DNA from: Gaiellasilicea sp963802765
Lineage (GTDB): Bacteria > Actinomycetota > Thermoleophilia > Gaiellales > Gaiellaceae
DNA length: 64,000 nt
Reading direction: 5' to 3'
Assembly (NCBI GenBank): GCA_963802765.1
Contig: CAWDJZ010000013.1
Coordinates: 434,001-498,000, forward strand
Part shown: positions 36,122-46,222 of the stretch, piece by piece
Layout of the letters: every line of letters starts with the position of its first letter
How positions within the stretch are numbered: the first letter of the stretch is position 1
Translations under genes and position numbers: made by a program
Notes under the pieces: generated by a model
Told to the model about the DNA's origin: nothing
The model's input: only the letters and a program-made list of their open reading frames with translations
The model's database searches: none

Positions 36122-36898
36122 GTGAGCGTGGTCGCGAGCCAGGTCGGCGCCCTGGCGCTGCGGTCCGTCACCCGCACGGCGCGCCAGCCGGCGAGCGCGA
36201 TCCCGCCGATCCTCTTCCCGGTCACGCTGATGCTGGTCAACGCCGCGGGCCTCAAGGCCTCGACGGAGCTCCCCGGCTTCCCGACCGACTCGTTCCTTGC
36301 CTTCGCGCTCGCCGTCCCGTTCATCCAGGGCGCGCTCTTCTCGACGATGAACGCGGGCACCGACCTTGCCCGCGACATCCAGACCGGCTTCCTCAACCGG
36401 CTCTCGCTGACCTCGATGCGGGGCTCGGCGCTGCTCGGCGGCCAGCTCGCCGGAATCGTCGTGCTCGGGCTCTTCCAGGCGGTGGTCTACGTCGGCGTCG
36501 GCCTGGTCGTCGACGTGGAGTTCGCGTCGGGGGCGCTCGGGATCGTCGTGCTGCTCGTCTTCGCGGCGCTCGTCTCGCTCGGCTTCGGCGCGCTCGGCGC
36601 CTTCCTCGCCCTGCGCACGGGCTCGGGCGAGGCGATCCAGGGGCTCTTCCCGCTCCTGTTCGTCTTCCTCTTCATCTCGTCGATGAACGCTCCGCGGGAC
36701 CTGATGACCGTCGACTGGTTCCGCTTCCTCGCCTCGATCAACCCCGTCTCGTACCTGATCGAGTGCGTGCGCAGCCTGATCATCACCGGCTGGGACGCGA
36801 GAGCGCTGGCGCTGGGGTTCGGCGTCGCGTTCATGATCGCGCTGGTCTCGCTCGTGCTCGCCGCGTTCGCCCTCAGAGACAGGCTGGCCCGCACATGA
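36122..36898 (+). CDS. ABC-2 type permease (DrrB-like), first
   Basis: 258 aa, six membrane spans. Visible: ILFPVTLMLVNAAGLKAST after the first helix, DLARDIQTGFLNRLSLTSM (the coupling-helix region of DrrB proteins), and NPVSYLIECVRSLIITGWDA near the C-terminus. Starts with GTG 36122 after GCGGGGACACA, a weak ribosome site. Partner of the upstream DrrA-like ATPase. A second, related permease follows 31 bp later, sharing RDFEAGF-like and NPITYVLEAVRGLL motifs. Confidence 0.86.
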   Translation: MSVVASQVGALALRSVTRTARQPASAIPPILFPVTLMLVNAAGLKASTELPGFPTDSFLAFALAVPFIQGALFSTMNAGTDLARDIQTGFLNRLSLTSMRGSALLGGQLAGIVVLGLFQAVVYVGVGLVVDVEFASGALGIVVLLVFAALVSLGFGALGAFLALRTGSGEAIQGLFPLLFVFLFISSMNAPRDLMTVDWFRFLASINPVSYLIECVRSLIITGWDARALALGFGVAFMIALVSLVLAAFALRDRLART

Positions 36899-36913
36899 GC
36901 TTGCTCACGTTTC

Positions 36914-36938
36914 AAAGGCGGCCAGAGACGTGAGGCTC
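36914..36938 (+). repeat. 25-nt start-site repeat, copy 2
   Basis: Matches 33143-33167 at 24 of 25 positions and includes the ribosome site and the codons GTG AGG CTC of the second permease. The identical match over non-coding and coding parts suggests a copied segment rather than a shared protein motif. Confidence 0.6.
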
Positions 36939-37697
36939 TGGCCGGTTGCCCACGGCGTCGCGTGGCGGACGATGAAGAACGTCTTCACCAACCCGTCCCT
37001 GCTCCTCCCCTCGCTGGTCTTCCCGCTCTTCTTCTTCGTCGCGTTCGCGGGCGGGCTCTCACAGGTCGAGGACATCCCCGGGTTCGACTACGAGCCCGGG
37101 TACACCGCGTTCCAGTTTTGCTTCGTCCTCCTCCAGTCGGCCGCCTTCAGCGGCGTCTTCACCGGCTTCGGGATCGCCCGCGACTTCGAGGCGGGCTTCG
37201 CGCGCCGCCTCCTGCTTGCGGCGCCGAACCGGACGGGCATCATCCTCGGCTATGCGCTCGCCGCGGCGGCGCGCTGGCTCCTGACCGCCTCCGTGCTCAC
37301 CGTCGTCGCGCTCATTGCAGGCATGAACGTCTTCGGCGGTCCGCTCGACGTCTTCGGCATGTATGCGCTCGCGCTCCTGATCAACGTGTGCGGGATCCTC
37401 TGGGCGTCCGGTGTGGCGATGCGCTTCCGGACGATGCAGGCCGGGCCGGTGATGCAGATGCCCGTCTTCCTGATCCTCTTCTTCGCGCCCGTGTACGTGC
37501 CGCTCGATCTCCTCACCGGCTGGATCGCAGCCGTCGCCCAGGTGAATCCGATCACCTACGTGCTCGAAGCGGTACGCGGCCTGCTCGCGGGGGACGAGGT
37601 CTATGTCGCCGCGGCCTTCGGAATCGCGCTCGGCCTCGGCGCGCTTCTCTGCGCGTGGTCGCTGCGCGGCCTGCGGAGAGCGGAAGCCGCGGGCTGA
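36930..37697 (+). CDS. ABC-2 type permease (DrrB-like), second
   Basis: 255 aa, six membrane spans. Visible: PSLLLPSLVFPLFFFVAFAG, GIARDFEAGFARRLLLAAPN, QAGPVMQMPVFLILFFAPVY, and NPITYVLEAVRGLLAGDE. Likely pairs with the previous permease to form a heterodimeric channel driven by the DrrA-like ATPase. Starts with GTG 36930 inside the 25-nt repeat. The last gene of the exporter operon; the next gene starts 37 bp downstream. Confidence 0.86.
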   Translation: MRLWPVAHGVAWRTMKNVFTNPSLLLPSLVFPLFFFVAFAGGLSQVEDIPGFDYEPGYTAFQFCFVLLQSAAFSGVFTGFGIARDFEAGFARRLLLAAPNRTGIILGYALAAAARWLLTASVLTVVALIAGMNVFGGPLDVFGMYALALLINVCGILWASGVAMRFRTMQAGPVMQMPVFLILFFAPVYVPLDLLTGWIAAVAQVNPITYVLEAVRGLLAGDEVYVAAAFGIALGLGALLCAWSLRGLRRAEAAG

Positions 37698-37733
37698 GGA
37701 TTCGTCCCCGGCGGATCGGGAACCGGTCCGTCG

Positions 37734-38339
37734 ATGGCCAAGGCCGACTTCACGTATCAGGTTCGCTCCGAGGACGCGGCGCCGGTCGGGATCGAGGATT
37801 ACGTCGTCCGCGCGAGCGACGGCGAGCCGGTCGGCACGGTGGGTGACCTGCTGGAGCGCGACGGCGAGCGGCTGCTCGTCGTCGTGTCGGGCGTGCCGCC
37901 GCTTGTGGGGGAGCGTCGCGTCGTCCCGTGGCGCCAGGTGGAGAGGGTCGACCACGACGCGGTGGCCGTCTGGCTGACGCTGGACACGCCCGCGTTCGAG
38001 CGGGAGGCGCCCGAGCTCGACCGGGAGCGGGCGGTCGAGGCGGGAGAGGGCGACGCGGAAGCGCGGCGCCTCGACCGACCGCCCGAGGACTTGATTCCGG
38101 CCGCGCAGGGACCCGAGGTGCGCGGGCCGGTCGACAGGACGATCTGGCTGAAGATCTTCGTCGCCTTCGCCGCGACGAGCTTCACCGCGCTCCTCGCGAC
38201 CATGGCCGTCTTCCTCGCCGGCGACAGTACGTGGGCGCTGCTCTTCCTCGTCCCTGCCTCGCTCGCGGTCGTCACGGCCGTATTGGCCTACCGTGCCTAC
38301 CGCGAGCCGTACGAGCCGCAGCCGGCCCGGAAGTCCTAG
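37734..38339 (+). CDS. PRC-barrel protein with two membrane spans
   Basis: 201 aa. Residues about 15-85 resemble a PRC-barrel (GIEDYVVRASDGEPVGTVGD, LLVVVSGVPPLVGERRVVPW). An acidic linker follows, then two hydrophobic helices (IFVAFAATSFTALLATMAVF and ALLFLVPASLAVVTAVLAYR) and a short tail. It is anchored in the membrane with the barrel facing the cytosol, judging by the lack of a signal peptide. Function unknown. It converges with the coxE-like gene, three bases between stops, and has nothing obvious to do with the exporter upstream. Confidence 0.7.
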   Translation: MAKADFTYQVRSEDAAPVGIEDYVVRASDGEPVGTVGDLLERDGERLLVVVSGVPPLVGERRVVPWRQVERVDHDAVAVWLTLDTPAFEREAPELDRERAVEAGEGDAEARRLDRPPEDLIPAAQGPEVRGPVDRTIWLKIFVAFAATSFTALLATMAVFLAGDSTWALLFLVPASLAVVTAVLAYRAYREPYEPQPARKS

Positions 38340-38342
38340 CCT

Positions 38343-39430
38343 CTAGCTCCGCAGCCGCGCGATCGCGTCCGCGGTCGTCTCGAGGCTCTCCAGGTTGTGC
38401 CCGCTTGCGAACAGGTCGACGTGCGGCAGCGCCGCCTTCATCCCGCGCGCGAGCGGCACGTAGTCCGGGCTCTCCTTGAGGGGGTTCAGCCAGACGATCT
38501 TGTACGCCAGGCGGTGCAGACGCTGCATCTGCGCGGCCACCAGCTCGGGCTCGCCGATCTCGAGCCCGTCCGAGCAGATGACGACCACCGCGCCGCGCGC
38601 CAGCCCGGGATGGCCGAACTGGTCGAGGAAGCGCCTTCAGCGAGGCGCCGATCCGGGTGCCGCCGTCCCAGTCCTCGGTCTGCGCCGCGGCCCGCCGGAG
38701 TGCTTCGTCGGGACGTGCGGTGGAGAGCGGGCGGGTGAGCCGGGTGAGGCGGGTGCCGAACGCGAACGCCTCGAAGTGCTGGTCGGCGCGCAGCGCCGCG
38801 TGCGCGAACACGACGAGCGCCCGCGAGTACGCGGCCATCGAGCCCGAGACGTCCAGCAGCAGCACGAGCCGCCGCCGCCGCCGCCGGCGATCGCGCCAGG
38901 CGGGCAGTGACGGCTCGCCGCCCGTGCGGAGCGCCCGGCGCAGCGTCCGGCGGAGGTCCGGGTCGCCGGACCGGGACGGGCCGCGCCGTCGCGTTCGCCG
39001 CTCGGGCACACCCAGCCGGAGACGGCTCATCAGGCGGGCGAGCTCCGCCAGCTCCTCGTCCGAGCAACGCGCGAAGCTCTTGTGACGGAGTACTTCGACC
39101 GGGCTCGCGAGCGCGACCCCGGGGGTTCCGTCGACCTCGGTCGAGGCGCCGTCCGGCGGTCTCGCACCCGCGACCTGAAGCCGCACGTCCGTTCGGCGCG
39201 GCGGGCTCCCGGGCCGGCGCGATGCCGCCGAAGAAGGCGCGGAAGACGCGGTCGTACACGGGGAGCTCGTCGCGGCGGGCGACGAGCGTCACTCGGCCGG
39301 CCCAGTAGAGGTCCTCCTCCGGCACGTGCTCGACCGCCTCGCGGAACGCGACCAGCCGGCCGGTTCCCACCGGGAGCCCCGCCTCCCGCAGCGCGCCGCC
39401 GAAGCCCACGACGCGGGAGACAGCGCTCAT
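38343..39430 (-). CDS. coxE: CoxE-like VWA-domain protein (frameshifts near 39200 and 38631)
   Basis: Accessory protein of molybdenum CO-dehydrogenase-type clusters, working with a MoxR/CoxD ATPase in metal-centre maturation. About 360 aa bridged. First frame: VVGFGGALREAGLPVGTGRL and EEDLYWAGRVTLVARRDELP. Second frame: SFARCSDEELAELARLMSRL and the VWA metal site LLLDVSGSMAAYSRALVVF. Third frame: FLDQFGHPGLARGAVVVICS, DGLEIGEPELVAAQM, IVWLNPLKESPDYVPLARGM, typical of the CoxE tail. Both jumps look like one inserted base. Starts five bases after moxR. Confidence 0.82.
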
Positions 39431-39434
39431 GCCG

Positions 39435-40328
39435 TCACTGGAGCAGCTCGGGGATGCGCGCCTCGACCGACACGAGGTCGTCGTGGCTCTTGAGCGCCCA
39501 GCCCAGCGTCGCGCGGGCGCCGGCCTCGGTCACCTCGTCGAGCCCGAGCACGCTCAGGGCCTCGGCCCAGTCGATCGCTTCGGCCGCTCCGGGCGGCTTG
39601 AGCAGGTCCATGCCCCGCAGGCGGGCTACGGCGAGCGCAACCGAGCGGGCGAGCCGCCCGCCCGCGGCCGGCACGCGAAGGCGGATGATCTCCGCCTCCC
39701 GCTCCTGGTCGGGATAGTCGATCCAGTGGTAGAGGCACCGCCGCTTGAGCGCGTCGTGCAGCTCGCGCGTCCGGTTGGAGGTGATCACGACCGCCGGCCG
39801 GCTGCCGTCGGCCGAGCCGACGGTGCCGATCTCGGGGATCGTGACTGCGGAGTCCGAGAGCGTCTCGAGCAGGAACGCCTCGAACTCGTCGTCGGCGCGG
39901 TCGAGCTCGTCCACGAGGAGCACCGCCCGCGAGCCGGCGCGCACCGCGGCGAGCAGTGGCCGCTCCTGGAGGAACCGGGAGCCGTAGAGCTCGTCGACCG
40001 TGTCGTCGGCGTCGAGCTCCCCGGCCTGGAGCAACCGCGCGTAGAGCAGCTGGCGGGCGTAGTCCCACTCGTAGAGCGCCTGCCCCGCGTCGATGCCCTC
40101 GTAGCACTGGAGGCGCACGAGGTCGGCGCCGAGCACTCGCGCAAGTGTGCGGGCCACCTCGGTCTTGCCGACGCCCGGCTCGCCCTCGAGCAGCACGGGG
40201 CGGCGCATGGCGAGGGCCAGATGGAGTGCGACGGCGAGGCTGTGGTCGGCGAGGTACGACTCGGCGCGGAGCGCCGCCTGCAGCTCGGCAGGGCTCCCGA
40301 ACTTCACCGCTTCATCCCCCTTGCCCAC
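39435..40328 (-). CDS. coxD: MoxR-family AAA+ ATPase (CoxD-like)
   Basis: 297 aa AAA+ ATPase. Visible: Walker A LLEGEPGVGKTEVARTLARV, Walker B AVLLVDELDRADDEFEAFLL, sensor 1 VVITSNRTRELHDALKRRC, and YHWIDYPDQEREAEII. In CO dehydrogenase clusters CoxD assembles the Cu/S part of the Mo site together with CoxE; form II clusters also carry it. It is divergent from coxG, 41 bp apart, and followed by coxE on the same strand. Intact. Confidence 0.88.
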   Translation of the reverse strand: MGKGDEAVKFGSPAELQAALRAESYLADHSLAVALHLALAMRRPVLLEGEPGVGKTEVARTLARVLGADLVRLQCYEGIDAGQALYEWDYARQLLYARLLQAGELDADDTVDELYGSRFLQERPLLAAVRAGSRAVLLVDELDRADDEFEAFLLETLSDSAVTIPEIGTVGSADGSRPAVVITSNRTRELHDALKRRCLYHWIDYPDQEREAEIIRLRVPAAGGRLARSVALAVARLRGMDLLKPPGAAEAIDWAEALSVLGLDEVTEAGARATLGWALKSHDDLVSVEARIPELLQ

Positions 40329-40369
40329 TGGTGTAGCGTAGTCGCCGTTCCCGTCGGCCCGGGAGGCAG

Positions 40370-40888
40370 ATGAAGCTCCAGCACGAGTTCGACGTGCCCG
40401 CTTCGCCCACTTCGACGCTCGAGCTCCTGCTCGACCCGGAGCGCGTCGTGCAGTGCATGCCCGGCGCCACGCTCGTCGAGATCCTCGACGACGGGACCTG
40501 GAAGACGACGATGGCCGTGAAGCTCGGCCCTGTCGGAATGGACTTTCTGAACGACGTGCGCGTCGTCGACCAGGACAACGCCGCCGGCACGGTCCGGCTG
40601 TCCGTCAGGGGCCGCGACAAGCGTGGCCGAGGCGGCGTCTACGCGGCGGTCGACGCGCAGTTCCAGGACACCGAGGGCGGCGGGACGCGTGTGCGGATGG
40701 ACACCGACGTCAAGTTCTCCGGCCAGGCGGCCCAGCTCGGACGCCCCGCCTTGATCGAGGACGTCTCGACACGCCTCGTCGACGACTTCGCGCGCCGCAT
40801 CGGCGCGCAGCTCGGCTCCCCGGCGCCCGACGCCGTTCCCGAGCTCGCTGATCCCATTGCCGGCCCACGAGAGGGAGGTTCGAGTTGA
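40370..40888 (+). CDS. coxG: CoxG-like SRPBCC protein
   Basis: 172 aa lipid/ligand-binding helix-grip protein of the CO dehydrogenase subunit G family. Visible: QHEFDVPASPTSTLELLLDP, CMPGATLVEILDDGTWKTTM, VKLGPVGMDFLNDVRVV, and GQAAQLGRPALIEDVSTRLV. In Oligotropha CoxG helps tether CODH to the membrane. It has a GGGAGG ribosome site. The last codons overlap the TTG of coxS (TTGA), so the operon is coxG-S-L-M. Confidence 0.85.
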   Translation: MKLQHEFDVPASPTSTLELLLDPERVVQCMPGATLVEILDDGTWKTTMAVKLGPVGMDFLNDVRVVDQDNAAGTVRLSVRGRDKRGRGGVYAAVDAQFQDTEGGGTRVRMDTDVKFSGQAAQLGRPALIEDVSTRLVDDFARRIGAQLGSPAPDAVPELADPIAGPREGGSS

Positions 40889-41343
40889 GAGCCATTGCCC
40901 TGACCGTCAACGGCGCACGCCGGGAGCTCGAGGTCGAGCCCCGGCAGGTCCTCGTCTACGCGCTGCGAGAGCAGCTCGGCCTCACGGGGACGAACGTCGG
41001 CTGCGACACGACGTCGTGCGGTTCGTGCACCGTGCACCTCGACGGCGAGTCGGTGAAGAGCTGCACCGTGCTCGCGGTCCAGGCGGACGGCCGCGAGGTG
41101 ACGACGATCGAGGGTCTCAGCTCGAACGGCGAGCTGCACCCGCTGCAGCGCGCCTTCCAGGAGCACCACGCGCTCCAGTGCGGCTACTGCACGCCGGGGA
41201 TGATCATGGCAGCCGCGAGCTTCCTCCAGGAGCACCCGAGCCCGAGCGAGGACGAGATCAGGCACGGTCTCGAGGGCAATCTTTGCCGCTGCACCGGCTA
41301 CCACAACATCGTCAAGGCCGTGCAGGCCGTGGCGAGCGCCTAG
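40885..41343 (+). CDS. coxS: CODH/xanthine dehydrogenase-family small subunit (2Fe-2S)
   Basis: 152 aa iron-sulfur subunit passing electrons from the Mo site to FAD. Visible: plant-type cluster cysteines in GCDTTSCGSCTVHLDG plus the later Cys in VKSCTVLAV, and the second cluster in LQCGYCTPGMIMAA and NLCRCTGYHNIVKA. Start TTG 40885 overlaps the coxG stop. Ten bases separate it from coxL. Intact. Confidence 0.94.
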   Translation: MRAIALTVNGARRELEVEPRQVLVYALREQLGLTGTNVGCDTTSCGSCTVHLDGESVKSCTVLAVQADGREVTTIEGLSSNGELHPLQRAFQEHHALQCGYCTPGMIMAAASFLQEHPSPSEDEIRHGLEGNLCRCTGYHNIVKAVQAVASA

Positions 41344-41352
41344 GGGGACGGG

Positions 41353-43753
41353 ATGGCAACCACCGAGCTCAAGGAGGCCGGGTTCGTCGGGACGAGCCAG
41401 CTCCGCAAGGAAGACCCGGAGCTGATCACCGGGCAGGGAACCTACGTCGACAACATTGCGCTGCCGGGGATGCTCTGGGTCGGCATCGTCCGCAGCCCGT
41501 ACGCGCACGCCCGGATCAACTCGATCGACGTCTCGAAGGCGCTCGAGCTCGAGGGCGTGGTCGCCGCGTACACCGGCGCCGACCTCGAGTTCGCGGCGCC
41601 GCTCTTCATGGCGTGGCCGATCAACGACCAGGTCCAAGAATCCCGATCATCATCCGCTGACGAAGGACAAGGCGCGCTACGTCGGCGACCCGTCGCGGTC
41701 GTCGTGGCCGAGTCCCGGGCGCTCGCGAAGGACGCGATCGAGCTGGTCGAGGTCGACTGGGAGCCGCTGCCGGCGGTCATCGGAATCAAGGAGGCGCTCG
41801 AGGCCGGACGCGCCGCTCGTGCACGAGGAGTTCGGCACGAACGACGCCGGCAGCTGGAGCATCGAAGCCGACTCGCCGGTGCCGCGGCGCGGCCCGTCGG
41901 CGCCGTTCTTCGAGGACCCCGACCTCGTCAAGATCAAGGAGGAGTACTACCTCGCCCGCCTGATCCCGAACGCGATCGAGCCGCGCGGGGTCGTCGTCGA
42001 CCCGAACGGCGCGATGGGCGAGTACACGGTCTACACCTCGACCCAGATCCCGCACATCCTGCGGACGACGCTGGTGATCACGTGCGGCATCCCGGAGGCG
42101 AAGCTCCGCGTCGTCGCGCCGGACGTCGGCGGCGGCTTCGGCTCGAAGCTCGAGGTCTACCCGGAGGACGCGATCTGCCTCGCGCTCGCGAAGAAGCTCG
42201 GCCGGCCCGGTGAAGTGGATCGAGGAGCGCTCGGAGAACTACGTCGCCACCCTGCACGGGCGCGAGATGTTCCAGCAGATCGAGCTCGCGGCCACTCGCG
42301 ACGGCGACCTCAAGGCGGTGCGCGTGAAGCTGACCGTCTCGATGGGGGCGTACCTGCGCCTGATCACGCCGGGGATCCCGATGCTCGGCGCGTGGCTCTA
42401 CCACGGGTGCTACGAGTGCGACGGCTACGACTTCGAGTACACGAACGTGTTCACGAACCAGACCTTCACCGACGCCTACCGCGGCGCCGGGCCGGCCCGA
42501 GGCGACCTACGCGATCGAGCGGGCGATGGACGCGCTCGCGCGGGAGCTCGACATGGACCCGGTCGAGCTGCGGCGGAAGAACTTCATCCCGACGGAGAAG
42601 TTCCCCAACTACACGATCGCGAGCGGCCTCACGGTCGACTCGGCCGACTACGAGGGCACGCTCGACCGCTGCCTCGAGGTGCTCGACTACGACGCGATCC
42701 GGGCCGAGCAGGCCGAGCGGCGCGAGCGCGGCGACCGGAAGCTGCTCGGTGTCGGCTTCTCGACGTACATCGAGATGTGCGGCCTCGCGCCCTCGCGCGT
42801 GCTCTCGGCGCTGAACTACGCCGCCGGCGGCTGGGACTCGGCGACGATCGAGTTCATGCCGACCGGCACCGTTCGCGCCGTCACCGGCGTCTGCTCGCAC
42901 GGTCAGGGCTCGGCGACCGTATTCGCGCAGGTGGTGGCCGACCAGCTCGGCGTGGAGTACGACGACGTCGAGGTGCTGCAGGGCGACACGAGCGTCGCGC
43001 CGCTCGGGATGGACACGTACGGCAGCCGCGGCGTCGCGGTCGGCTCGGTCGCCCTCTACAAGGCGGGCGAGAAGCTCCTCGCCAAGGCGAAGACGCTCGC
43101 CGCGCACGAGCTCGAGTGCGCCGAGGAGGACCTCGAGTTCGCGGGCGGCAACTTCACGGTCAAGGGCACCGACCGTTCGGCCGGGATCAAGGCGCTCGCC
43201 TTCAACGCCTGGACGGCGCACAACCTGCCGGACGGCATGGAGCCCGGCCTCGCGGCATCGCATCTCTACGACCCGCCGAACTTCAGCTGGCCGAACGGCG
43301 CCCATTGCTGCGTGGTCGAGGTCGACCAGGACACGGGCTCGGTCGACATCCTCCGTTACGTCGCCGTCGACGACTGCGGCGTACAGCTCAACCCGATGCT
43401 CGTGCAGGGGCAGGTGCACGGCGGCGTTTCCCAGGGGATCGCCGAAGCGCTCTACGAGGAAGCGATCTACGACGAGGAGGGGAACCTCACGACCGGGACG
43501 ATGATCAATTACCTCGTCCCGGGGCCGCCGGAGCTCCCCTCGTATGAGGTTCACGACACCGTCACGCCGAGCCCGACGAACCCGATGGGCGTGAAGGGGA
43601 TCGGCGAAGCAGGGACGATCGCGGCGCCGCCGGCGGTGATCAACGCGATCGTCGACGCGCTCGCGCACGCTCGGCGTGCGCGACATGGCGCGCCCTGCGA
43701 CGCCCGAGCGTGTCTGGCGGGCAATCCAGGAGGCACAGGAGGCACAGTCATGA
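41353..43753 (+). CDS. coxL: Form II CODH-type molybdopterin large subunit (six frame jumps)
   Basis: Mo-cofactor catalytic subunit, about 800 aa bridged. Pieces in order: SQLRKEDPELITGQGTYVDN; KNPDHHPLTKDKARYVGDP; VAVVVAESRALAKDAIELVE; APLVHEEFGTNDAGSWSIEA to APDVGGGFGSKLEVYPEDA; WIEERSENYVATLHGREM to TDAYRGAG; RPEATYAIERAMDALARELD to GVKGIGEAGTIAAPPAVINA; then HLGVRDMARPATPERVWRAI and stop 43751-43753. Jumps near 41635, 41691, 41804, 42209, 42491 and 43669. The rebuilt loop AYRGAGR is the form II signature, not the AYxCSFR of true form I CODH. CO oxidation is therefore uncertain; another aldehyde, purine or heteroaromatic substrate is possible. The stop overlaps coxM (ATGA). Confidence 0.88.
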
Positions 43754-44592
43754 TCCCCGCACAGTTCGAGTACGAGGTGGCCGAGTCGGTCGAGCACGCG
43801 ATCGAGCTGCTCGGGACGAAGGAGGATCCCAAGCTGCTGGCCGGCGGCCAGAGCCTGTTGCCGCTGATGAAGCTCCGCCTCGCGAGGCCCGCCACGCTGA
43901 TCGACCTCGGCCGGGTCTCCGAGCTCGTCGGCGTCCGCGACGGCGGCGACCATCTTGCGATCGGCGCGATGACGCGCCACCACGATCTGCACTCGGACCC
44001 GCTCGTGCAGGAGCACTGCCCGCTGCTGGCGTTCACCGCCGGGCTCGTCGGCGACCCCCAGGTCCGCCATCTGGGCACGATCGGCGGGTCGCTTGCCCAC
44101 GGCGACCCCGCTGGCGACCTGCCGACGATCGTCCTGACGCTCGACGCGCAGATCGTGGCGCGCGGGCCGGGCGGCGAGCGCGTGCTCGGCGCCGGCGAGT
44201 GCTTCCGGGGCTACTTCGAGACCGCGCTCGAGCCGGGCGAGGTGATCGTCGAGGTACGGGTTCCGAAGTCGGGTGCCCGCTGGTCGTACGTCAAGTTCCG
44301 ACAGCGCTCGCTCGACTGGGCGACCGTCGGGGTCGCCGCGGTCGTCGAGTCCGACAACGGGACGATCGAAAGCGCCAGGGTTGGGCTGACGAACATGGGC
44401 CAGACACCGCTGCGCGCGAGCGCCGTCGAGCAGGCGCTCGCAGGCTCCTCGCGCGACGGCGTCGCGGCGGCCGCCGAGCAGGCCGACTCCGGAACCGATC
44501 CGCCCGCCGACACGTGGGCGAGCTCCGACTTCCGGCGCCACCTTTCGCGCGTGCTGACGGCGCGGGCAGTGGAGGAGGCGCTCACCCGCTAA
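43750..44592 (+). CDS. coxM: CODH/xanthine dehydrogenase-family FAD subunit
   Basis: 280 aa FAD-binding subunit. Visible: FAD loops KLLAGGQSLLPLMKLRLARP and LGTIGGSLAHGDPAGDLPTI, and a C-terminal domain (WSYVKFRQRSLDWATVGVAA, ARVGLTNMGQTPLRASAVEQ). Start ATG 43750 overlaps the coxL stop. Intact, although the longer open frame upstream is the coxL tail. Last gene of coxG-S-L-M, followed by a hairpin. Confidence 0.92.
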   Translation: MIPAQFEYEVAESVEHAIELLGTKEDPKLLAGGQSLLPLMKLRLARPATLIDLGRVSELVGVRDGGDHLAIGAMTRHHDLHSDPLVQEHCPLLAFTAGLVGDPQVRHLGTIGGSLAHGDPAGDLPTIVLTLDAQIVARGPGGERVLGAGECFRGYFETALEPGEVIVEVRVPKSGARWSYVKFRQRSLDWATVGVAAVVESDNGTIESARVGLTNMGQTPLRASAVEQALAGSSRDGVAAAAEQADSGTDPPADTWASSDFRRHLSRVLTARAVEEALTR

Positions 44593-44643
44593 GGCAAAGT
44601 GCGCACTTGCGGCCGCGAAGCGGACGCCTTCAGGGATTTGCGC

Positions 44644-44675
44644 GACGAGGGATCCGCTTCTGCGGATTCCTCGTC
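44644..44675 (+). terminator. Hairpin after coxM
   Basis: Arms GACGAGGGATCCGC (44644-44657) and GCGGATTCCTCGTC (44662-44675), one G-T pair, loop TTCT. A long stem between coxM and the treZ promoter. It has only a short T-containing tail (TTGCG), so it is a probable but imperfect terminator. Confidence 0.5.
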
Positions 44676-44695
44676 TTGCGCGGCAAGAACTCCGC

Positions 44696-44701
44696 TACGG
44701 T
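44696..44701 (+). promoter_or_regulatory. -10 box of treZ-glgX (leaderless)
   Basis: TACGGT lies 6 nt before the treZ GTG at 44708, the same geometry as the box at 35059. No ribosome site is present, so the mRNA is probably leaderless. Confidence 0.4.
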
Positions 44702-44707
44702 CGCGCC

Positions 44708-46222
44708 GTGGCGACCGTCACGAGGTCATTGCTCGGTGCCGTCCCGGTCGAGCCCGGGCTCGCCGAGTTGCGCGTCTGGGCGCCACGCGCGCGCGCGGTC
44801 GCGGTGCGCCTCGCCTCGGGTGACCACGCGCTCGCCGAGAAGGAAGACGGATTCTGGGCCGCCGCGGTTCCCGCTGGCCCAGGCGACGACTATCGCTTCG
44901 TGCTCGACGGCAGCGACGCCTGGCCCGACCCCTGCTCGCGCTGGCAGCCCGACGGCGTTCGCGGGCCGTCGCGCATCCTCGACACCGGCGCCTTCCGGAT
45001 CACTGCGGGGCCGGGTGTCCCGCTCGAGGAGCTCGTCCTGTACGAGCTCCACGTCGGCACCTTCTCGGCGGACGGGTACGCTCGACGGCGTCGTGCCGCG
45101 CCTCGCGGGGCTGCGCGAGCTCGGTGTCACCGCGATCGAGCTGATGCCCGTGGCGACCTTCCCGGGGTCGCGTGGCTGGGGGTACGACGGGCTCTACACC
45201 TCGGCCGTGCACCCGGTCTACGGCGGCCCGGAGGGACTTGCACGGCTCGTCGACGCCGCCCATCGAGAGGGGCTCGGCGTCGTGCTCGACGTCGTCTACA
45301 ACCACCTCGGGCCGGGAAACGAGGCGCTGCGCGCCTTCGGCCCGTACTGCACCGACCGCGTCGCCGAGACGCCCTGGGGAGAGGGGCTCGACTACTCGCA
45401 GGCCGGCGTGCGGGAATGGGCGATCCAGAACGCCGAGCTCTGGGTGCGCGACTACCGGGTCGACGGGCTGCGGCTCGACTCGGTTCCGCACGTGGTCGAC
45501 GACTCGACCCGGCACGTGCTCGCCGAGCTCGCCGATCGCGTCCGGGCTGCCAACCCGCGTGCGCTCGTGATCAGCGAGGTCGGCCCCCCGGACTTTCGCT
45601 CGCTCACGGACTGGGGCCACGACGCGATGTGGCTCGACGCCCTGCACCACGCGCTACACGTCGCGCTGACGGGCGAGCGGGACGGCTACTACGCGAGCTT
45701 CGACGGCTCGATGTCCCGCATCGCGGCCGAGCTGACCCGCTCCGAGGGAGCCCGCATCGTGGCGTGCGGGCAGAATCACGACCAGGTCGGCAACCGCGCC
45801 CTCGGCGACCGGCTGCCGGCGTCGAAGCGGCGCGTCGCCGCCGCGGTCGTCCTCTTCAGTCCGTTGACGCCGCTTCTCTTCCAGGGCGAGGAGTGGGGCG
45901 AGCAGGCGCCGTTCCGCTTCTTCACCGATCACATCGATCCGATCGTCGCCGATGCGACCCGGGAGGGCCGCCACCGCGAGTTCGCGGGCTTCGCCGGCTT
46001 CGACGGCGACGTGCCGGACCCGCAGGCGCTCGAGAGCTTCGAGGCGTCGCGGCTCTCGCCGGCCGAGCCGGAGGACCTCTACGTCCGCCTGCTGCGGCTT
46101 CGCCGCGAGCTGCCGCCCGAGCTCGACGTCGCCGTCGACGAGGAGGCGCGCACACTCGAGCTCCGCCGCGGCCGGGCCACCCTCAGGGTCGACTTCCGGA
46201 ACGAGACCGTGGACCTACGAAC

